Translations under genes and position numbers: made by a program
Shown here: one piece after another, positions 40,868-50,354 of the stretch
How positions within the stretch are numbered: position 1 is the first letter of the stretch
How the letters are laid out: the number at the start of each line of letters is the position of its first letter
Source: Burkholderiaceae bacterium
GTDB taxonomy: Bacteria; Pseudomonadota; Gammaproteobacteria; Burkholderiales; Burkholderiaceae_D
Direction: 5' to 3'
DNA: 64,000 bases
NCBI GenBank assembly: GCA_030158675.1
Contig: JAOASL010000043.1
Coordinates: 48,945-112,944 of the forward strand
The notes under the pieces: model-generated
Told to the model about the DNA's origin: nothing
Databases searched by the model: none
The model's input: only the letters and a program-made list of their open reading frames with translations

Positions 40868-43636
40868 TCAGTGCGCTTCCTCCCAGTTTGCGCCCATGCC
40901 GACCTCCGCGACCAGCGGCACCTTCAGTGCGGCCACACCGGCCATCAGCTGCGGCAGCTTTTCTCTGACCAGCGCCAGCTCAGCCCGAGGCACGTCCAGC
41001 ACCAGTTCATCATGTACCTGCATCACCATCAAACTGCCGAGCTTGTCGTTCTCCAGCCAGCTCTGCACCGCCACCATCGCCATCTTGATGAGATCGGCCG
41101 CCGTGCCCTGCATCGGCGCATTGATCGCCGCTCTTTCCGCGGCCTGACGGCGCGGGCCGTTCGGCGAATTGATCTCCGGCAGCCACAGCCGACGGCCGAA
41201 GACGGTCTCGACATAACCCTGCGACTTCGCCTGCTGACGTATATCGTCCATGAAGCGTTTGACGCCGGCAAAACGGGTGAAGTACTTGTCCATGTACATC
41301 TGCGCAGCGGCACGCTCGACGCCCAGGTTACCGGCCAGGCCGAACACGCTCATCCCGTAAATCAGGCCGAAATTGATCACCTTGGCAGCGCGACGCTGCT
41401 CGGCCTGCACCGCGTCCAGCGGCACGCCGAAGATCTCGGCTGCCGTCGCACGGTGGATATCCTCGCCGGAGGCGAACGCCTTCAGCATGCCCTCATCTTC
41501 CGACAGGTGCGCCATGATGCGCAACTCGATCTGCGAATAATCCGCCGACACGATCACGTTCCCCTTCGACGGCACGAAGGCCTCGCGAATGCGTCGTCCC
41601 TCGACGGTACGCACCGGGATGTTCTGCAGGTTGGGCTCGTTCGACGCGAGCCGCCCGGTAACCGCAACTGCCTGCGCATAGTTGGTGTGCACGCGACCGG
41701 TGGACGGGTTGATCATCTTCGGCAGCTTGTCGGTGTAGGTGGACTTCAGCTTGGCCAGGCCGCGATAGTCGAGCAGTAGCCGTGGCAGCGGATAGTCTTC
41801 GGCCAGCTTCTGCAGCACCTCTTCGTCAGTCGATGGCGCGCCGCCGGAGGTTTTTTTTACGACCGGCAGCTTCAGCTTGTCGAAGAAAATCTCGCCGATC
41901 TGCTTCGGCGAATTCAGGTTAAATGGCTGTCCGGCCAGCTCATAGGCCTGCCGCTCCAACTCCATCAGTTTGGTACCCAGTTCGTGCGACTGTGCGATCA
42001 GCCGTTCTGCATCGACCAGCACGCCATTGCGCTCGATACGCCGCAGCACGCGCGCCGTCGGCAGCTCGATCTGCTCGTAGATGAAACGTAGCCCATCGTT
42101 TTTCTCGATGCGCGGCCAGATCGCCTGATGCAGCTGCAACGTGATGTCCGCATCTTCGGCGGCATACTCGGTGGCGCGGTCGATCGCGACTTCATCGAAG
42201 CCAATCTGCGAGGCACCCTTGCCGCACACGTCCTGATAGGTGATCGTCTTGCGGTCCAGCCAGCGCAGCGCAAGGCTGTCCATGTCATGACTGCGGTGCG
42301 ACTCGAACACATACGACTCGAGCAGTGTGTCATGCGCGATGCCCTGCACTCGAATTCCGTAATTTTCGAACACATGACAGTCGTACTTCAGGTGCTGGCC
42401 AACTTTAGGCCGGGCCGGATCCTCAAGCCAGGGCCTGAGCTTGTCGAGCACGTGCTCGCGCGACAGCTGGACGGGCGCATCCGGATAACGATGCGCGACC
42501 GGAATGTAGGCGGCACGGCCAGCCTCGCAGCATAGCGAGATGCCTACCAGCTGAGCGCGCATCGCATCCAGCGAAGTGGTTTCGGTATCGACCGAGGTCA
42601 GCGCGGCAGCGTTGATCGTAGCGATCCACTGGTCGAGCTGGGCGTCGGTCAGCACGGTCTCGTAATGTGTATCGATTGGCGGATCGGCCGGCGAATTCGA
42701 CGACGGATCGGACGCGAACAGACTGCCTTGCGTGTCGCCGCCGGCGTCGGGCTGCGCTTGCGCATCGCGGGCCAGCTCGGCGCTGAGTTCGCGCAGCCAG
42801 GTGCGAAAACCCATACGTTCGAAGAAGGCCTTGAGTGCCGCCTTGTTCTCGGGCTGCTGCCTGAGCGACTCAAGGATGGACGCATGATGGCCGGACAAAT
42901 CGCAGTCGCACTTCACCGTGACAAGATGGCGCGACAGCGGCAGCCATGCGAGCGCGCGACGCAGGTTTTCACCGACTACGCCGCCGATCTCGGCCGCATG
43001 CGCGAGCACACCGTCGAGGTTGCCGTATTGCGTGAGCCACTTCACCGCCGTCTTCGGTCCGACCTTATCCACGCCCGGCACGTTGTCGACCGTATCGCCG
43101 ACCAGCGTCAGGTAGTCGATGATGCCCTCGGGCGGTACGCCGAATTTCGCCAGCACACCGGCGCGGTCGAGCGTCTCGTTACTCATTGTGTTGACCAGCG
43201 TGACGTGGTCATTGACCAGCTGCGCCAAGTCCTTGTCGCCGGTCGACACGATGGTATTCATGCCGCGTCCGGTGGCCTCACAGGCCAGCGTGCCGATCAC
43301 GTCGTCAGCTTCGATGCCCTCGACCATCAGGATCGGCCAGCCGAGCGCGCGCACCACCTCATGGATGGGCTCGATCTGCCGCACCAGATCTTCCGGCATC
43401 GACGGCCGGTGCGCCTTGTATTCGGCGTACAGATCGTCACGAAAGGTCTTGCCCTTGGCGTCGAACACACAGGCGATGTAGGCAGCGTCAAAATCCTGCC
43501 GCAGGCGCCGCAACATGTTAATCATCCCGTAGATGGCCCCGGTGGGCGCACCGTCGGCGTTGCGCAGGTCGGGCATCGCGTGGAAAGCGCGGTACAGATA
43601 GCTGGAACCGTCGACCAGCAGCAGAGTATTGTTCAT
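40868..43636 (-). CDS. polA: DNA polymerase I
   Basis: 922 residues from the ATG at 43636 (MNNTLLLVDGSSYLYRAFH), the standard PolA start; the longer frame adds an unrelated 21 residues. 5'-3' exonuclease domain first (IACVFDAKGKTFRDDLY, EADDVIGTLA). The 3'-5' exonuclease domain keeps its DxE motif (SVDTETTSLD). The polymerase domain ends with VSADYSQIELRIMAHLSED, AKVINFGLIYGMS and VMQVHDELVLDVP. Divergent from the DUF2782 gene. Confidence 0.97.
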   Translation of the reverse strand: MNNTLLLVDGSSYLYRAFHAMPDLRNADGAPTGAIYGMINMLRRLRQDFDAAYIACVFDAKGKTFRDDLYAEYKAHRPSMPEDLVRQIEPIHEVVRALGWPILMVEGIEADDVIGTLACEATGRGMNTIVSTGDKDLAQLVNDHVTLVNTMSNETLDRAGVLAKFGVPPEGIIDYLTLVGDTVDNVPGVDKVGPKTAVKWLTQYGNLDGVLAHAAEIGGVVGENLRRALAWLPLSRHLVTVKCDCDLSGHHASILESLRQQPENKAALKAFFERMGFRTWLRELSAELARDAQAQPDAGGDTQGSLFASDPSSNSPADPPIDTHYETVLTDAQLDQWIATINAAALTSVDTETTSLDAMRAQLVGISLCCEAGRAAYIPVAHRYPDAPVQLSREHVLDKLRPWLEDPARPKVGQHLKYDCHVFENYGIRVQGIAHDTLLESYVFESHRSHDMDSLALRWLDRKTITYQDVCGKGASQIGFDEVAIDRATEYAAEDADITLQLHQAIWPRIEKNDGLRFIYEQIELPTARVLRRIERNGVLVDAERLIAQSHELGTKLMELERQAYELAGQPFNLNSPKQIGEIFFDKLKLPVVKKTSGGAPSTDEEVLQKLAEDYPLPRLLLDYRGLAKLKSTYTDKLPKMINPSTGRVHTNYAQAVAVTGRLASNEPNLQNIPVRTVEGRRIREAFVPSKGNVIVSADYSQIELRIMAHLSEDEGMLKAFASGEDIHRATAAEIFGVPLDAVQAEQRRAAKVINFGLIYGMSVFGLAGNLGVERAAAQMYMDKYFTRFAGVKRFMDDIRQQAKSQGYVETVFGRRLWLPEINSPNGPRRQAAERAAINAPMQGTAADLIKMAMVAVQSWLENDKLGSLMVMQVHDELVLDVPRAELALVREKLPQLMAGVAALKVPLVAEVGMGANWEEAH

Positions 43637-43824
43637 GTGAAAAGCGACCGGAAAGCCCTGCCGCCGCAACGGCAGGCGCTGAAAAGAAGTGTGCCGCAAG
43701 GCGGCAAGCGCGCCCGATTATGGCAGAGTTTGCTGTTGCTTCAGCGGGCTCCGGGGGCGAAGCGACACGGTTTGCTAGAATGAGCGTCTCACGCCCGTTG
43801 GCGGCGTCCACTGCACGTATACCG

Positions 43825-44187
43825 ATGAACCAGCCTATGTACCACCGGCTTACCCTGCGTCACATGCGTTTTGCCTGCATCGGCGCGCTGCTGTCGGTTG
43901 TCGCCGCCGTGGCCGTGGCGGACGAGCCGTCGGGCGATGTCGCATCGCCCGACAACCCGATCGCATCGACCCGCGTGCCGGATGGCACGACCAGCATCAC
44001 GCAGACGCGCGAGCAGAATGCGGTGACCTCTGTGCGGGTACAACGCGGCGGCAACGTCTACCACGTGACACCGGCCGAGCAAATCCCGTACTACCAGGAA
44101 GGCGGACGTGCCGCCACCTGGGAAATCTTCCAGTTCCGCTCCGGCTCAGCGTCGGACAAGAAGGCCTTGCCGCCGCCGCAACGATAA
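43825..44187 (+). CDS. DUF2782 family secreted protein
   Basis: 120 residues from the ATG at 43825. A signal peptide ([20 protein letters not shown], at residues 14-33) is followed by the DUF2782 core [18 protein letters not shown] and [16 protein letters not shown]. The family is small, periplasmic and of unknown function. It is placed between polA and thrB, a conserved neighbourhood in betaproteobacteria. Alternative starts at 43837 and 43864 would shorten only the leader. Confidence 0.85.
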   Translation: MNQPMYHRLTLRHMRFACIGALLSVVAAVAVADEPSGDVASPDNPIASTRVPDGTTSITQTREQNAVTSVRVQRGGNVYHVTPAEQIPYYQEGGRAATWEIFQFRSGSASDKKALPPPQR

Positions 44188-44228
44188 TTCCAACAAGTCC
44201 CCGGCTCCGCCGACGAACACATACAGCT

Positions 44229-45185
44229 ATGGCAGTCTTTACCCCGGTCACCCTGGAAGAAATCACTCCCTGGGCGGCCCGATTCCCGATCGGCACGGTC
44301 AGGTCACTCAGAGGTATCTCTTCCGGTATCGAAAACAGCAATTTCTTCCTCGGCACCGATCAGGATGAATTCGTGCTGACCATATTCGAGAAGCTCAGCT
44401 TCGAACAACTACCGTTCTACCTGAACCTGATGCGCCATCTCGCCGAGCGCGATGTGCTGGTGCCGGCGCCGATCGCCAGCGACCGCGGCGAGATCATCAA
44501 CGCGCTGCACGGCAAGCCGACGGCGATCGTCACGCGGCTGCACGGCGACTGGCAGCCATCGCCGCAAGCGGTGCACTGCCACGAGGTGGGCGCGATGCTC
44601 GCCAAGATGCATCTGGCCGCGCAGGACTATCCGCTATACCAGCCCAATCTGCGCGGGCTGGACTGGTGGCGCGAAACCACGCCGGTCGTGCTGCCCTACC
44701 TGCCCGCCGATGCACGAGACCTGCTGCGCGCCGAAATGCATTTCCAGGAAGCCTTTGCCGCATCTGCGCTGTATCACGCGCTGCCGCGCGGGCCGGTTCA
44801 TGCCGACCTGTTCCGCAACAACGTGATGTTCAACGGCGACCGGCTGTCGGGCTTCTTCGATTTCTACTTCGCCGGTTGCGACACCTGGTTGTTCGACGTG
44901 GCCGTCACCGTCAACGACTGGTGCATCGACCTGGCCACCGGCGAGACCGATCCGGCACGCGTACGCGCCATGCTCGATGCCTATCGCAGCGTGCGTGAGT
45001 TCACTCAGGGTGAAGAGCGCGCGTGGCAGGCGATGCTGCGTGCGGCCGCGCTACGCTTCTGGCTGTCCCGACTGTATGACTATTACCTGCCGCGTGAAGC
45101 CGAAATGCTGACACCGCACGACCCGACGCATTTCGAACGCATCCTACGCCACCGGATCGAACACGCCACTGAGGCGCTGACCTGA
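44229..45185 (+). CDS. thrB: Homoserine kinase, ThrB type II (APH fold)
   Basis: 318 residues. N-terminus [20 protein letters not shown] and [16 protein letters not shown] (phosphate loop) lead to the catalytic loop [20 protein letters not shown] and [20 protein letters not shown]. This is the aminoglycoside-phosphotransferase-like ThrB of betaproteobacteria, unlike the GHMP enzyme of E. coli. It makes O-phosphohomoserine for threonine. Its stop shares one base with the next start. Confidence 0.95.
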   Translation: MAVFTPVTLEEITPWAARFPIGTVRSLRGISSGIENSNFFLGTDQDEFVLTIFEKLSFEQLPFYLNLMRHLAERDVLVPAPIASDRGEIINALHGKPTAIVTRLHGDWQPSPQAVHCHEVGAMLAKMHLAAQDYPLYQPNLRGLDWWRETTPVVLPYLPADARDLLRAEMHFQEAFAASALYHALPRGPVHADLFRNNVMFNGDRLSGFFDFYFAGCDTWLFDVAVTVNDWCIDLATGETDPARVRAMLDAYRSVREFTQGEERAWQAMLRAAALRFWLSRLYDYYLPREAEMLTPHDPTHFERILRHRIEHATEALT

Positions 45186-45964
45186 TGCAGCGACTTCCCG
45201 CCAGCGCAGGCATCGACTGGATCCGGCAGGGCTTTGCGCTACTACGCAAACAGCCGGCAGAACTGGCCATGCTGTTCCTGCTGTACATGCTGCTGATGTA
45301 CACGCTGGCGCTGATACCACTGCTCGGGCAATTCCTGCCGCTGCTGCTGATGCCGGCATTCTCGATGGCCTTCATGCAAGCCTGCGTCGAGATCGAGGCC
45401 GGACGCAAGGTGCGGCCCGGCCTGCTGCTGACGGCCTTCCGCTCGCCGGCACTCGGTACCTTGCTGAGGCTGGGCTCCCTGTACATGCTGGCTGCGATCA
45501 CCGCCGTCGCTGCATCGGCGCTGGTCGATGACGGCGTCTTCTGGAAGCTGCTGTCCGGACAGCTGAAGCCCGACGCCGAGGGCGTAACGTTTGGCAGCTT
45601 GCCGCTGGCAATGTTGCTCTCGGCCCTGCTCTACCTGCCATTTGCGATGGCGTTCTGGCATGCAGCACCGCTGGCCACCTGGCAGCGGATGGGACTGTTC
45701 AAATCGCTCTTCTACAGTTTTTTCGCCGTGCGCCGTTGCGGCAAGGCCTTGCTGGTCTACGCACTTGGCTGGCTCATGATCGGCTTCATTGCGCCACTGT
45801 TCATCGGCACCCTGTTCGGACTACTGGTCGACAAAGCGATTCTGGGCGTAATGCTGCCCATGCTGCTGGTGCCCCTGTCGGTGATTTTCACCCTGGCGAT
45901 GTATTGCTCGTTCTATCCCACCTACACGGCGGTGTTCGACCGGCCGGAACCCAAGCTTTCTTAG
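45185..45964 (+). CDS. BPSS1780-type membrane protein
   Basis: 259 residues with about six hydrophobic spans (ELAMLFLLYMLLMYTLALIP, PLLLMPAFSMAFMQACVEIE and ALLYLPFAMAFWHAAPLATW among them). It fits the family annotated as BPSS1780 family membrane protein in Burkholderiales, function unknown. It overlaps thrB by one base, so it is probably co-transcribed with it. Confidence 0.85.
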   Translation: MQRLPASAGIDWIRQGFALLRKQPAELAMLFLLYMLLMYTLALIPLLGQFLPLLLMPAFSMAFMQACVEIEAGRKVRPGLLLTAFRSPALGTLLRLGSLYMLAAITAVAASALVDDGVFWKLLSGQLKPDAEGVTFGSLPLAMLLSALLYLPFAMAFWHAAPLATWQRMGLFKSLFYSFFAVRRCGKALLVYALGWLMIGFIAPLFIGTLFGLLVDKAILGVMLPMLLVPLSVIFTLAMYCSFYPTYTAVFDRPEPKLS

Positions 45965-46092
45965 CGACACATATCCATACCTTGGCAATCACCGGTCATT
46001 TCCGGCGATTTCGTCGCGAAAACACAACATTTCGATAGCCCCTTTCTTTGCGGCAACTCTCCGGCTTGCCGCGCCAGTCATTGCGAGGACCC

Positions 46093-47469
46093 ATGCAGTC
46101 CACCAGCGGCTCTGCCGTCACCAATCAGCCCACTGCCGATCGGGAGTTGCTGGCTGATGCTCCGGGCGAGGATAACGAGCACCTCGCGTCATTTACCCGG
46201 CTATTCCAGCGCAAAGGCGCTGCGTCGCGATGGGAAAAATTCACACACACGCTACTGATGCCATTGCGCCGGTTCTGGGCGCGGCAACAGGTGGGGAAAG
46301 TGCTGGCGGAAGCCGAACGGCTGGGACTTGACGGACTCGCGGCTGTGCAGTCGTTAAAGCACGAATTCGATGCCAGGAAGGGGATTCATGAAAGCACGGC
46401 GCAGACCGCAGCGATCGAAATGATGATCAATGGCGTGATTCCTGATCCCAGTTGGAGCCCCGCGCTCAACGACTATCTGGACAGCATGCAGACGTGGTAC
46501 GCGAACGCGCTTGTTCGAGGAAGCCCCCATCTCACGGACGGATCAGGCAAGGGAGATTCGCAGCCGTTGCAAGGCTTGAAGATACTGATTGATTTCGCGC
46601 GACATCCCGGATGCGCAGTCAGCGTCGCCGAATCGAAGTGTGTGCAGGCATTTATGCGCCTGCTGCAAAGCGACGATTACGATAAGACGGTCCATCCCGG
46701 ACCGCCCTATCATTCGGTCCTCAGCGAACTCTTTGAGCGTTATACCGCTGCGCTGGAAAACGCCCATTTGACTGTAGAGAAGTCCCGCCAAAAACTCGCC
46801 ACGCCTACCCTGCAGCGTACGACCGAAAACGTAGAGAGCGATGCTTTCACTCAGCTTCGCAAATTGCCGGAATTCGTCAATCGCTCCGAACTTGTCGCTG
46901 CCTTCACCGCGTTCATCGCAGCGAAAGATCGGCCGACCCATCCCGACGAATTCAACCGCCGCGAAAAACAGATCCTGCACCAGTTCCTTGGCAGCTTCGC
47001 AATTGCCTTTCAGCGCCACCCGAACGAACTTGGCGGCCTGCTGCACTGGGTAATCGTCCTTGAGGACGCGCTGCTCGATAGACAAGATTTGAAAAAAATC
47101 ATCGATCTGCACCCTGACAAGCAAGAGTACAAATTATTGAACGGATTGGAAACTCAGCGAGTTTCGCCGGCATGCCTGCTCGCGCTGGCCGAGTACCTGT
47201 TGGTCAGCAGGACGACCGCATCACAGAGCAAACAGCCATCCTCGAGCGCCCATGCGTCCAGACTAAACCCTGAATCATGGATGCGCCTGCGGTATTTCAT
47301 CGACAGACGAGACGAATGGCTGCGCAGTCTGCCTTTGGGGAAGTCGGTTGAATCGACGGCTCAGGCAGTACTGAACCAGCTTTCGAGGGACATAGCGGCC
47401 TTCGAGCGCGCGGTCGTCCGCCCCCATTTGTCGAAGAAGTCACATTCCTCGGATAACGACGCTATGTAG
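46093..47469 (+). CDS. Unrecognised protein, effector-like
   Basis: 458 residues from the ATG at 46093, chosen for GCGAGGA just before it. No family was recognised. The N-terminus is Ser/Thr/Gln-rich and disordered (MQSTSGSAVTNQPTADRELL), as type III signals are; the body is mostly helical and charged, and the C-terminus is Ser/His/Lys-rich (HLSKKSHSSDNDAM). No signal peptide or membrane span. It sits alone between thrB's partner gene and uvrD, with the next small gene 59 bases downstream, and composition is less GC-rich than its neighbours. Effector status is inference. Confidence 0.55.
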   Translation: MQSTSGSAVTNQPTADRELLADAPGEDNEHLASFTRLFQRKGAASRWEKFTHTLLMPLRRFWARQQVGKVLAEAERLGLDGLAAVQSLKHEFDARKGIHESTAQTAAIEMMINGVIPDPSWSPALNDYLDSMQTWYANALVRGSPHLTDGSGKGDSQPLQGLKILIDFARHPGCAVSVAESKCVQAFMRLLQSDDYDKTVHPGPPYHSVLSELFERYTAALENAHLTVEKSRQKLATPTLQRTTENVESDAFTQLRKLPEFVNRSELVAAFTAFIAAKDRPTHPDEFNRREKQILHQFLGSFAIAFQRHPNELGGLLHWVIVLEDALLDRQDLKKIIDLHPDKQEYKLLNGLETQRVSPACLLALAEYLLVSRTTASQSKQPSSSAHASRLNPESWMRLRYFIDRRDEWLRSLPLGKSVESTAQAVLNQLSRDIAAFERAVVRPHLSKKSHSSDNDAM

Positions 47470-47528
47470 CGGGTAAAGCACGCAGAAAAAACAAAGGCTC
47501 AGACATCAACGGCAGAAGGAGATCCATC

Positions 47529-47897
47529 ATGCATGTGAATAGTTCGAATCGCCTCTACGACTACCTCGGAAAACACGGTGGCTCGGGGGAAAACAAATCC
47601 GATGATGTCCTTGTAGAGAAAAAGACGACCCTCAATGGCAAGCCGATGCTGACCTTCGAGCGCGTCGGAAACAAATCGCTGTGGCAGAGCGCTCGCAACT
47701 TGGCCAATGGGTTCAGCCTTGCCACTCCCGAGCACGTCCAGAGTTTTCTGCAGAGCCGCGGAATGTCTCAGGAGGAAGCCTTTCAGGCCACGTCCTCGAT
47801 ACACCGTCAGCCTGGCGCGATCAGGGCAGTAGACTTCGAAGGTCTCCTGTCCAAGTACCAACTGAAAGAACGCGCGCCAGAAATAAGCGATCTCTGA
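47529..47897 (+). CDS. Small unrecognised protein
   Basis: 122 residues, no recognised domain. A very strong ribosome site AGAAGGAGAT precedes the ATG. It starts MHVNSSNRLYDYLGKHGGSG, polar and Ser/Asn/Gly-rich, and contains a helical stretch LATPEHVQSFLQSRGMSQEE. Not chaperone-like in fold as far as can be seen. It likely shares a transcript with the 458-residue gene upstream. It is convergent with the UvrD-family gene. Confidence 0.55.
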   Translation: MHVNSSNRLYDYLGKHGGSGENKSDDVLVEKKTTLNGKPMLTFERVGNKSLWQSARNLANGFSLATPEHVQSFLQSRGMSQEEAFQATSSIHRQPGAIRAVDFEGLLSKYQLKERAPEISDL

Positions 47898-47976
47898 CGA
47901 CAAGCGCGGGCGACGCCGGCAACTCACTTGCCAGACGGGCGCGGCACACTCCGCACAGCCGTATTCAAACGGTCTG

Positions 47977-50253
47977 TCAGGCTATCCGCTCCAGCTTCGC
48001 TATTCCCAGATCCAGCAACTTCATCCCATTGCGGCCGAAGTTGATGTTCGCGCGCGCCTGAGTACCGCTGCCTTCAATATTGACGATCACGCCCTCGCCG
48101 AATTTCGCATGGCGCACGCTCTCGCCGATGCGCCAGCCAGCGCCACGCTCCATCTTCTGCGCAATCTGGTTGTTGCCGACCTCCGGTGAATCGACCCACG
48201 CTGCCTTCTGCTGCGGCATTCCGAACCAGTGCGCCTGCACTTTGGGCGACAGCCACTTCAGGCTCTCTTCGGGCAGCTCGTCGAAGAAGCGCGACTTGAT
48301 GTTGTAGCGTGTCTGGCCGTGCAGCATGCGCGTCTGCGCGAAGCTCATATATAGCCGCTTGCGCGCACGCGTGATCGCCACATACATCAGCCGTCGCTCT
48401 TCCTCCACACCGTCATTGGCCTGCTCGCTGTTTTCGTGCGGAAACAGTCCTTCTTCAAGGCCCGTGATGAACACCGCGTCGAATTCCAGCCCCTTCGCTG
48501 AATGCACGGTCATCAGCTGTATCGCATCCTGGCCGGCCTGCGCCTGGTTGTCGCCAGCCTCAAGCGAAGCATGGGACAGGAACGCCGACAGCGGTGACAT
48601 TACCGTCACCAGCGGCGCATCGGCATCGATAATTTCAGTGCCATCGCCGGCCACCAGCAAGGTACCGGCCGGCTGTGTCTGCGGGCCAAGCAATGCAGGC
48701 GCATCCATGCCGAAGCCTTCTTCCGACACGAATACCGTGGCGGCGGCAATCAGTTGTTCGAGATTTTCGATCCGGTCCGCGCCTTCTTTCTCGGACTGGT
48801 AATGCAACAGCAAGGCGCTCTTTTCGAGCATCACCTGCACCATCTCCGGCAACGGCAGTTGCTGCGTCTCGAAACGCATGCTCTCGATCAGCCGTACAAA
48901 ACCACCGAGTGTCGTACCCGCCTTGCCGGTCACATGCGGTACTGCCGCATACAACGAGATGTTGAAGTGGCGCGCAGCATCCTGCAGTTGCTCGATGCTG
49001 CGTGCGCCGATGCCGCGCGTCGGGAAATTCACGACGCGCAGAAATGCGGAATCATTGTGCGGATTGTCGATCAGCTGCAGATAAGCGATGCCATGCTTAA
49101 TTTCAGCGCGCTCGAAAAAACGCTGTCCGCCATACACACGGTAAGGCAAGCCGGCGGAAAACAGTGCATGTTCGATCACGCGCGACTGCGCGTTCGATCG
49201 ATACAGCATCGCGATCTCGCTGCGCAGCCATCCCTCGGCAATCAGACTCTTGGTCTCTTCGATCAGCCACTGCGCTTCCTGCAAATCGCTCGAAGCCTCG
49301 TACACGCGAACCTGCTCGCCATGTCCGGCATCGGTGCGCAGGTTCTTGCCGAGACGCCGCGTGTTATGCGAAATGAGCAGGTTGGCCGAATCAAGAATAT
49401 GGCCGTGCGAACGATAATTCTGCTCAAGCTTGATCAGATTCTGCACATGGAATTCACGCTCGAACGCCGCCATGTTGCCGACATTCGCGCCGCGAAACGC
49501 ATAAATGCTCTGGTCGTCATCGCCCACCGCAAATACGGCATTGTGCTGGCCTGCCATCAGCTTGAGCCATTTGTACTGCAGGTCGTTGGTGTCCTGGAAT
49601 TCATCGACCAGGATGTGACGAAAGCGAGTTTGGTAATGCTCACGCAGCGGCTGATTGCGCGACAGCAGTTCATAGCTGCGCAACAGCAGCTCGGCAAAGT
49701 CCACCACGCCCTCGCGCTGGCACTGCTCGTCATAGGCCGCGTACAGCTCGACGAATTTGCGAGTGAAATCATCGTCGGCCTCGACCTGGTCGGCGCGCAG
49801 CCCCTGGTCTTTTGCGCTGTTGATGAAGTACATCAGCTGCTTCGGCGGATACTTCTCGTCGTCGACATTCAGTCGCTTCAGCAGTCGCTTGATCGTGGAT
49901 AGCTGATCGGAGGAATCGAGGATCTGAAAAGTCTGGGGCAGTGCCGCGTCGCGATAGTGCGCGCGCAGCAGCCGGTTGCACAAACCATGGAAGGTGCCGA
50001 TCCACATACCCCGCGTATTGATCGGCAACATAGCCGACAGCCGCGCCTGCATTTCCTTCGATGCCTTGTTCGTGAAGGTGACGGCGAGAATGCCGGCCGG
50101 CGACACCTGTCCCGTCTGAATCAGCCAGGCGATCCGCGTGGTCAGCACGCGCGTCTTGCCCGAGCCGGCACCGGCGAGGATCAAGGCGGGCTGGGCGGGC
50201 AGGGTGACGGCGGCGAGCTGTTCGGGATTAAGGTTGTGCAGGAGATTTTGCAT
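47977..50253 (-). CDS. uvrD: UvrD-family DNA helicase
   Basis: 758 residues of superfamily 1. Walker A AGAGSGKTRVLTTRIAWLI near residue 27, FTNKASKEM, GTFHGLCNRLLR, Walker B LVDEFQDTNDLQYKWL, GDDDQSIYAFRGANVGNM, LEQNYRSHGHIL, and VHSAKGLEFDAVFITGLEEG, then RRLMYVAITRARKRLY. The C-terminal part ends with the UvrD/PcrA-type segment VRHAKFGEGVIVNIEGSG. It unwinds DNA in repair and replication restart. Rep can look similar, but the C-terminal tail favours UvrD. Confidence 0.93.
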   Translation of the reverse strand: MQNLLHNLNPEQLAAVTLPAQPALILAGAGSGKTRVLTTRIAWLIQTGQVSPAGILAVTFTNKASKEMQARLSAMLPINTRGMWIGTFHGLCNRLLRAHYRDAALPQTFQILDSSDQLSTIKRLLKRLNVDDEKYPPKQLMYFINSAKDQGLRADQVEADDDFTRKFVELYAAYDEQCQREGVVDFAELLLRSYELLSRNQPLREHYQTRFRHILVDEFQDTNDLQYKWLKLMAGQHNAVFAVGDDDQSIYAFRGANVGNMAAFEREFHVQNLIKLEQNYRSHGHILDSANLLISHNTRRLGKNLRTDAGHGEQVRVYEASSDLQEAQWLIEETKSLIAEGWLRSEIAMLYRSNAQSRVIEHALFSAGLPYRVYGGQRFFERAEIKHGIAYLQLIDNPHNDSAFLRVVNFPTRGIGARSIEQLQDAARHFNISLYAAVPHVTGKAGTTLGGFVRLIESMRFETQQLPLPEMVQVMLEKSALLLHYQSEKEGADRIENLEQLIAAATVFVSEEGFGMDAPALLGPQTQPAGTLLVAGDGTEIIDADAPLVTVMSPLSAFLSHASLEAGDNQAQAGQDAIQLMTVHSAKGLEFDAVFITGLEEGLFPHENSEQANDGVEEERRLMYVAITRARKRLYMSFAQTRMLHGQTRYNIKSRFFDELPEESLKWLSPKVQAHWFGMPQQKAAWVDSPEVGNNQIAQKMERGAGWRIGESVRHAKFGEGVIVNIEGSGTQARANINFGRNGMKLLDLGIAKLERIA

Positions 50254-50354
50254 CCCCCGATTATATGCCGGCGCATGGCGGTGACGTGGCGGCGATCATG
50301 CGCCGCACGCGCCGCGCATCACCACTTGTGCCAGTGCTTTCGCCGCACCATGAC

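Noticed and set aside
46010..46034. PIP/hrpII-like box TTCG...TTCG before the 458-residue gene
   Set aside because: The two TTCG words are 17 bases apart, whereas the hrpII box needs 16. A single off-spaced match is expected by chance in this base composition.
46060..46092. hrp-box-like GCAACT-N15-CCAGTCA just before the same gene
   Set aside because: It ends only about 12 bases before the ATG, which would put transcription start inside or past the ribosome site.
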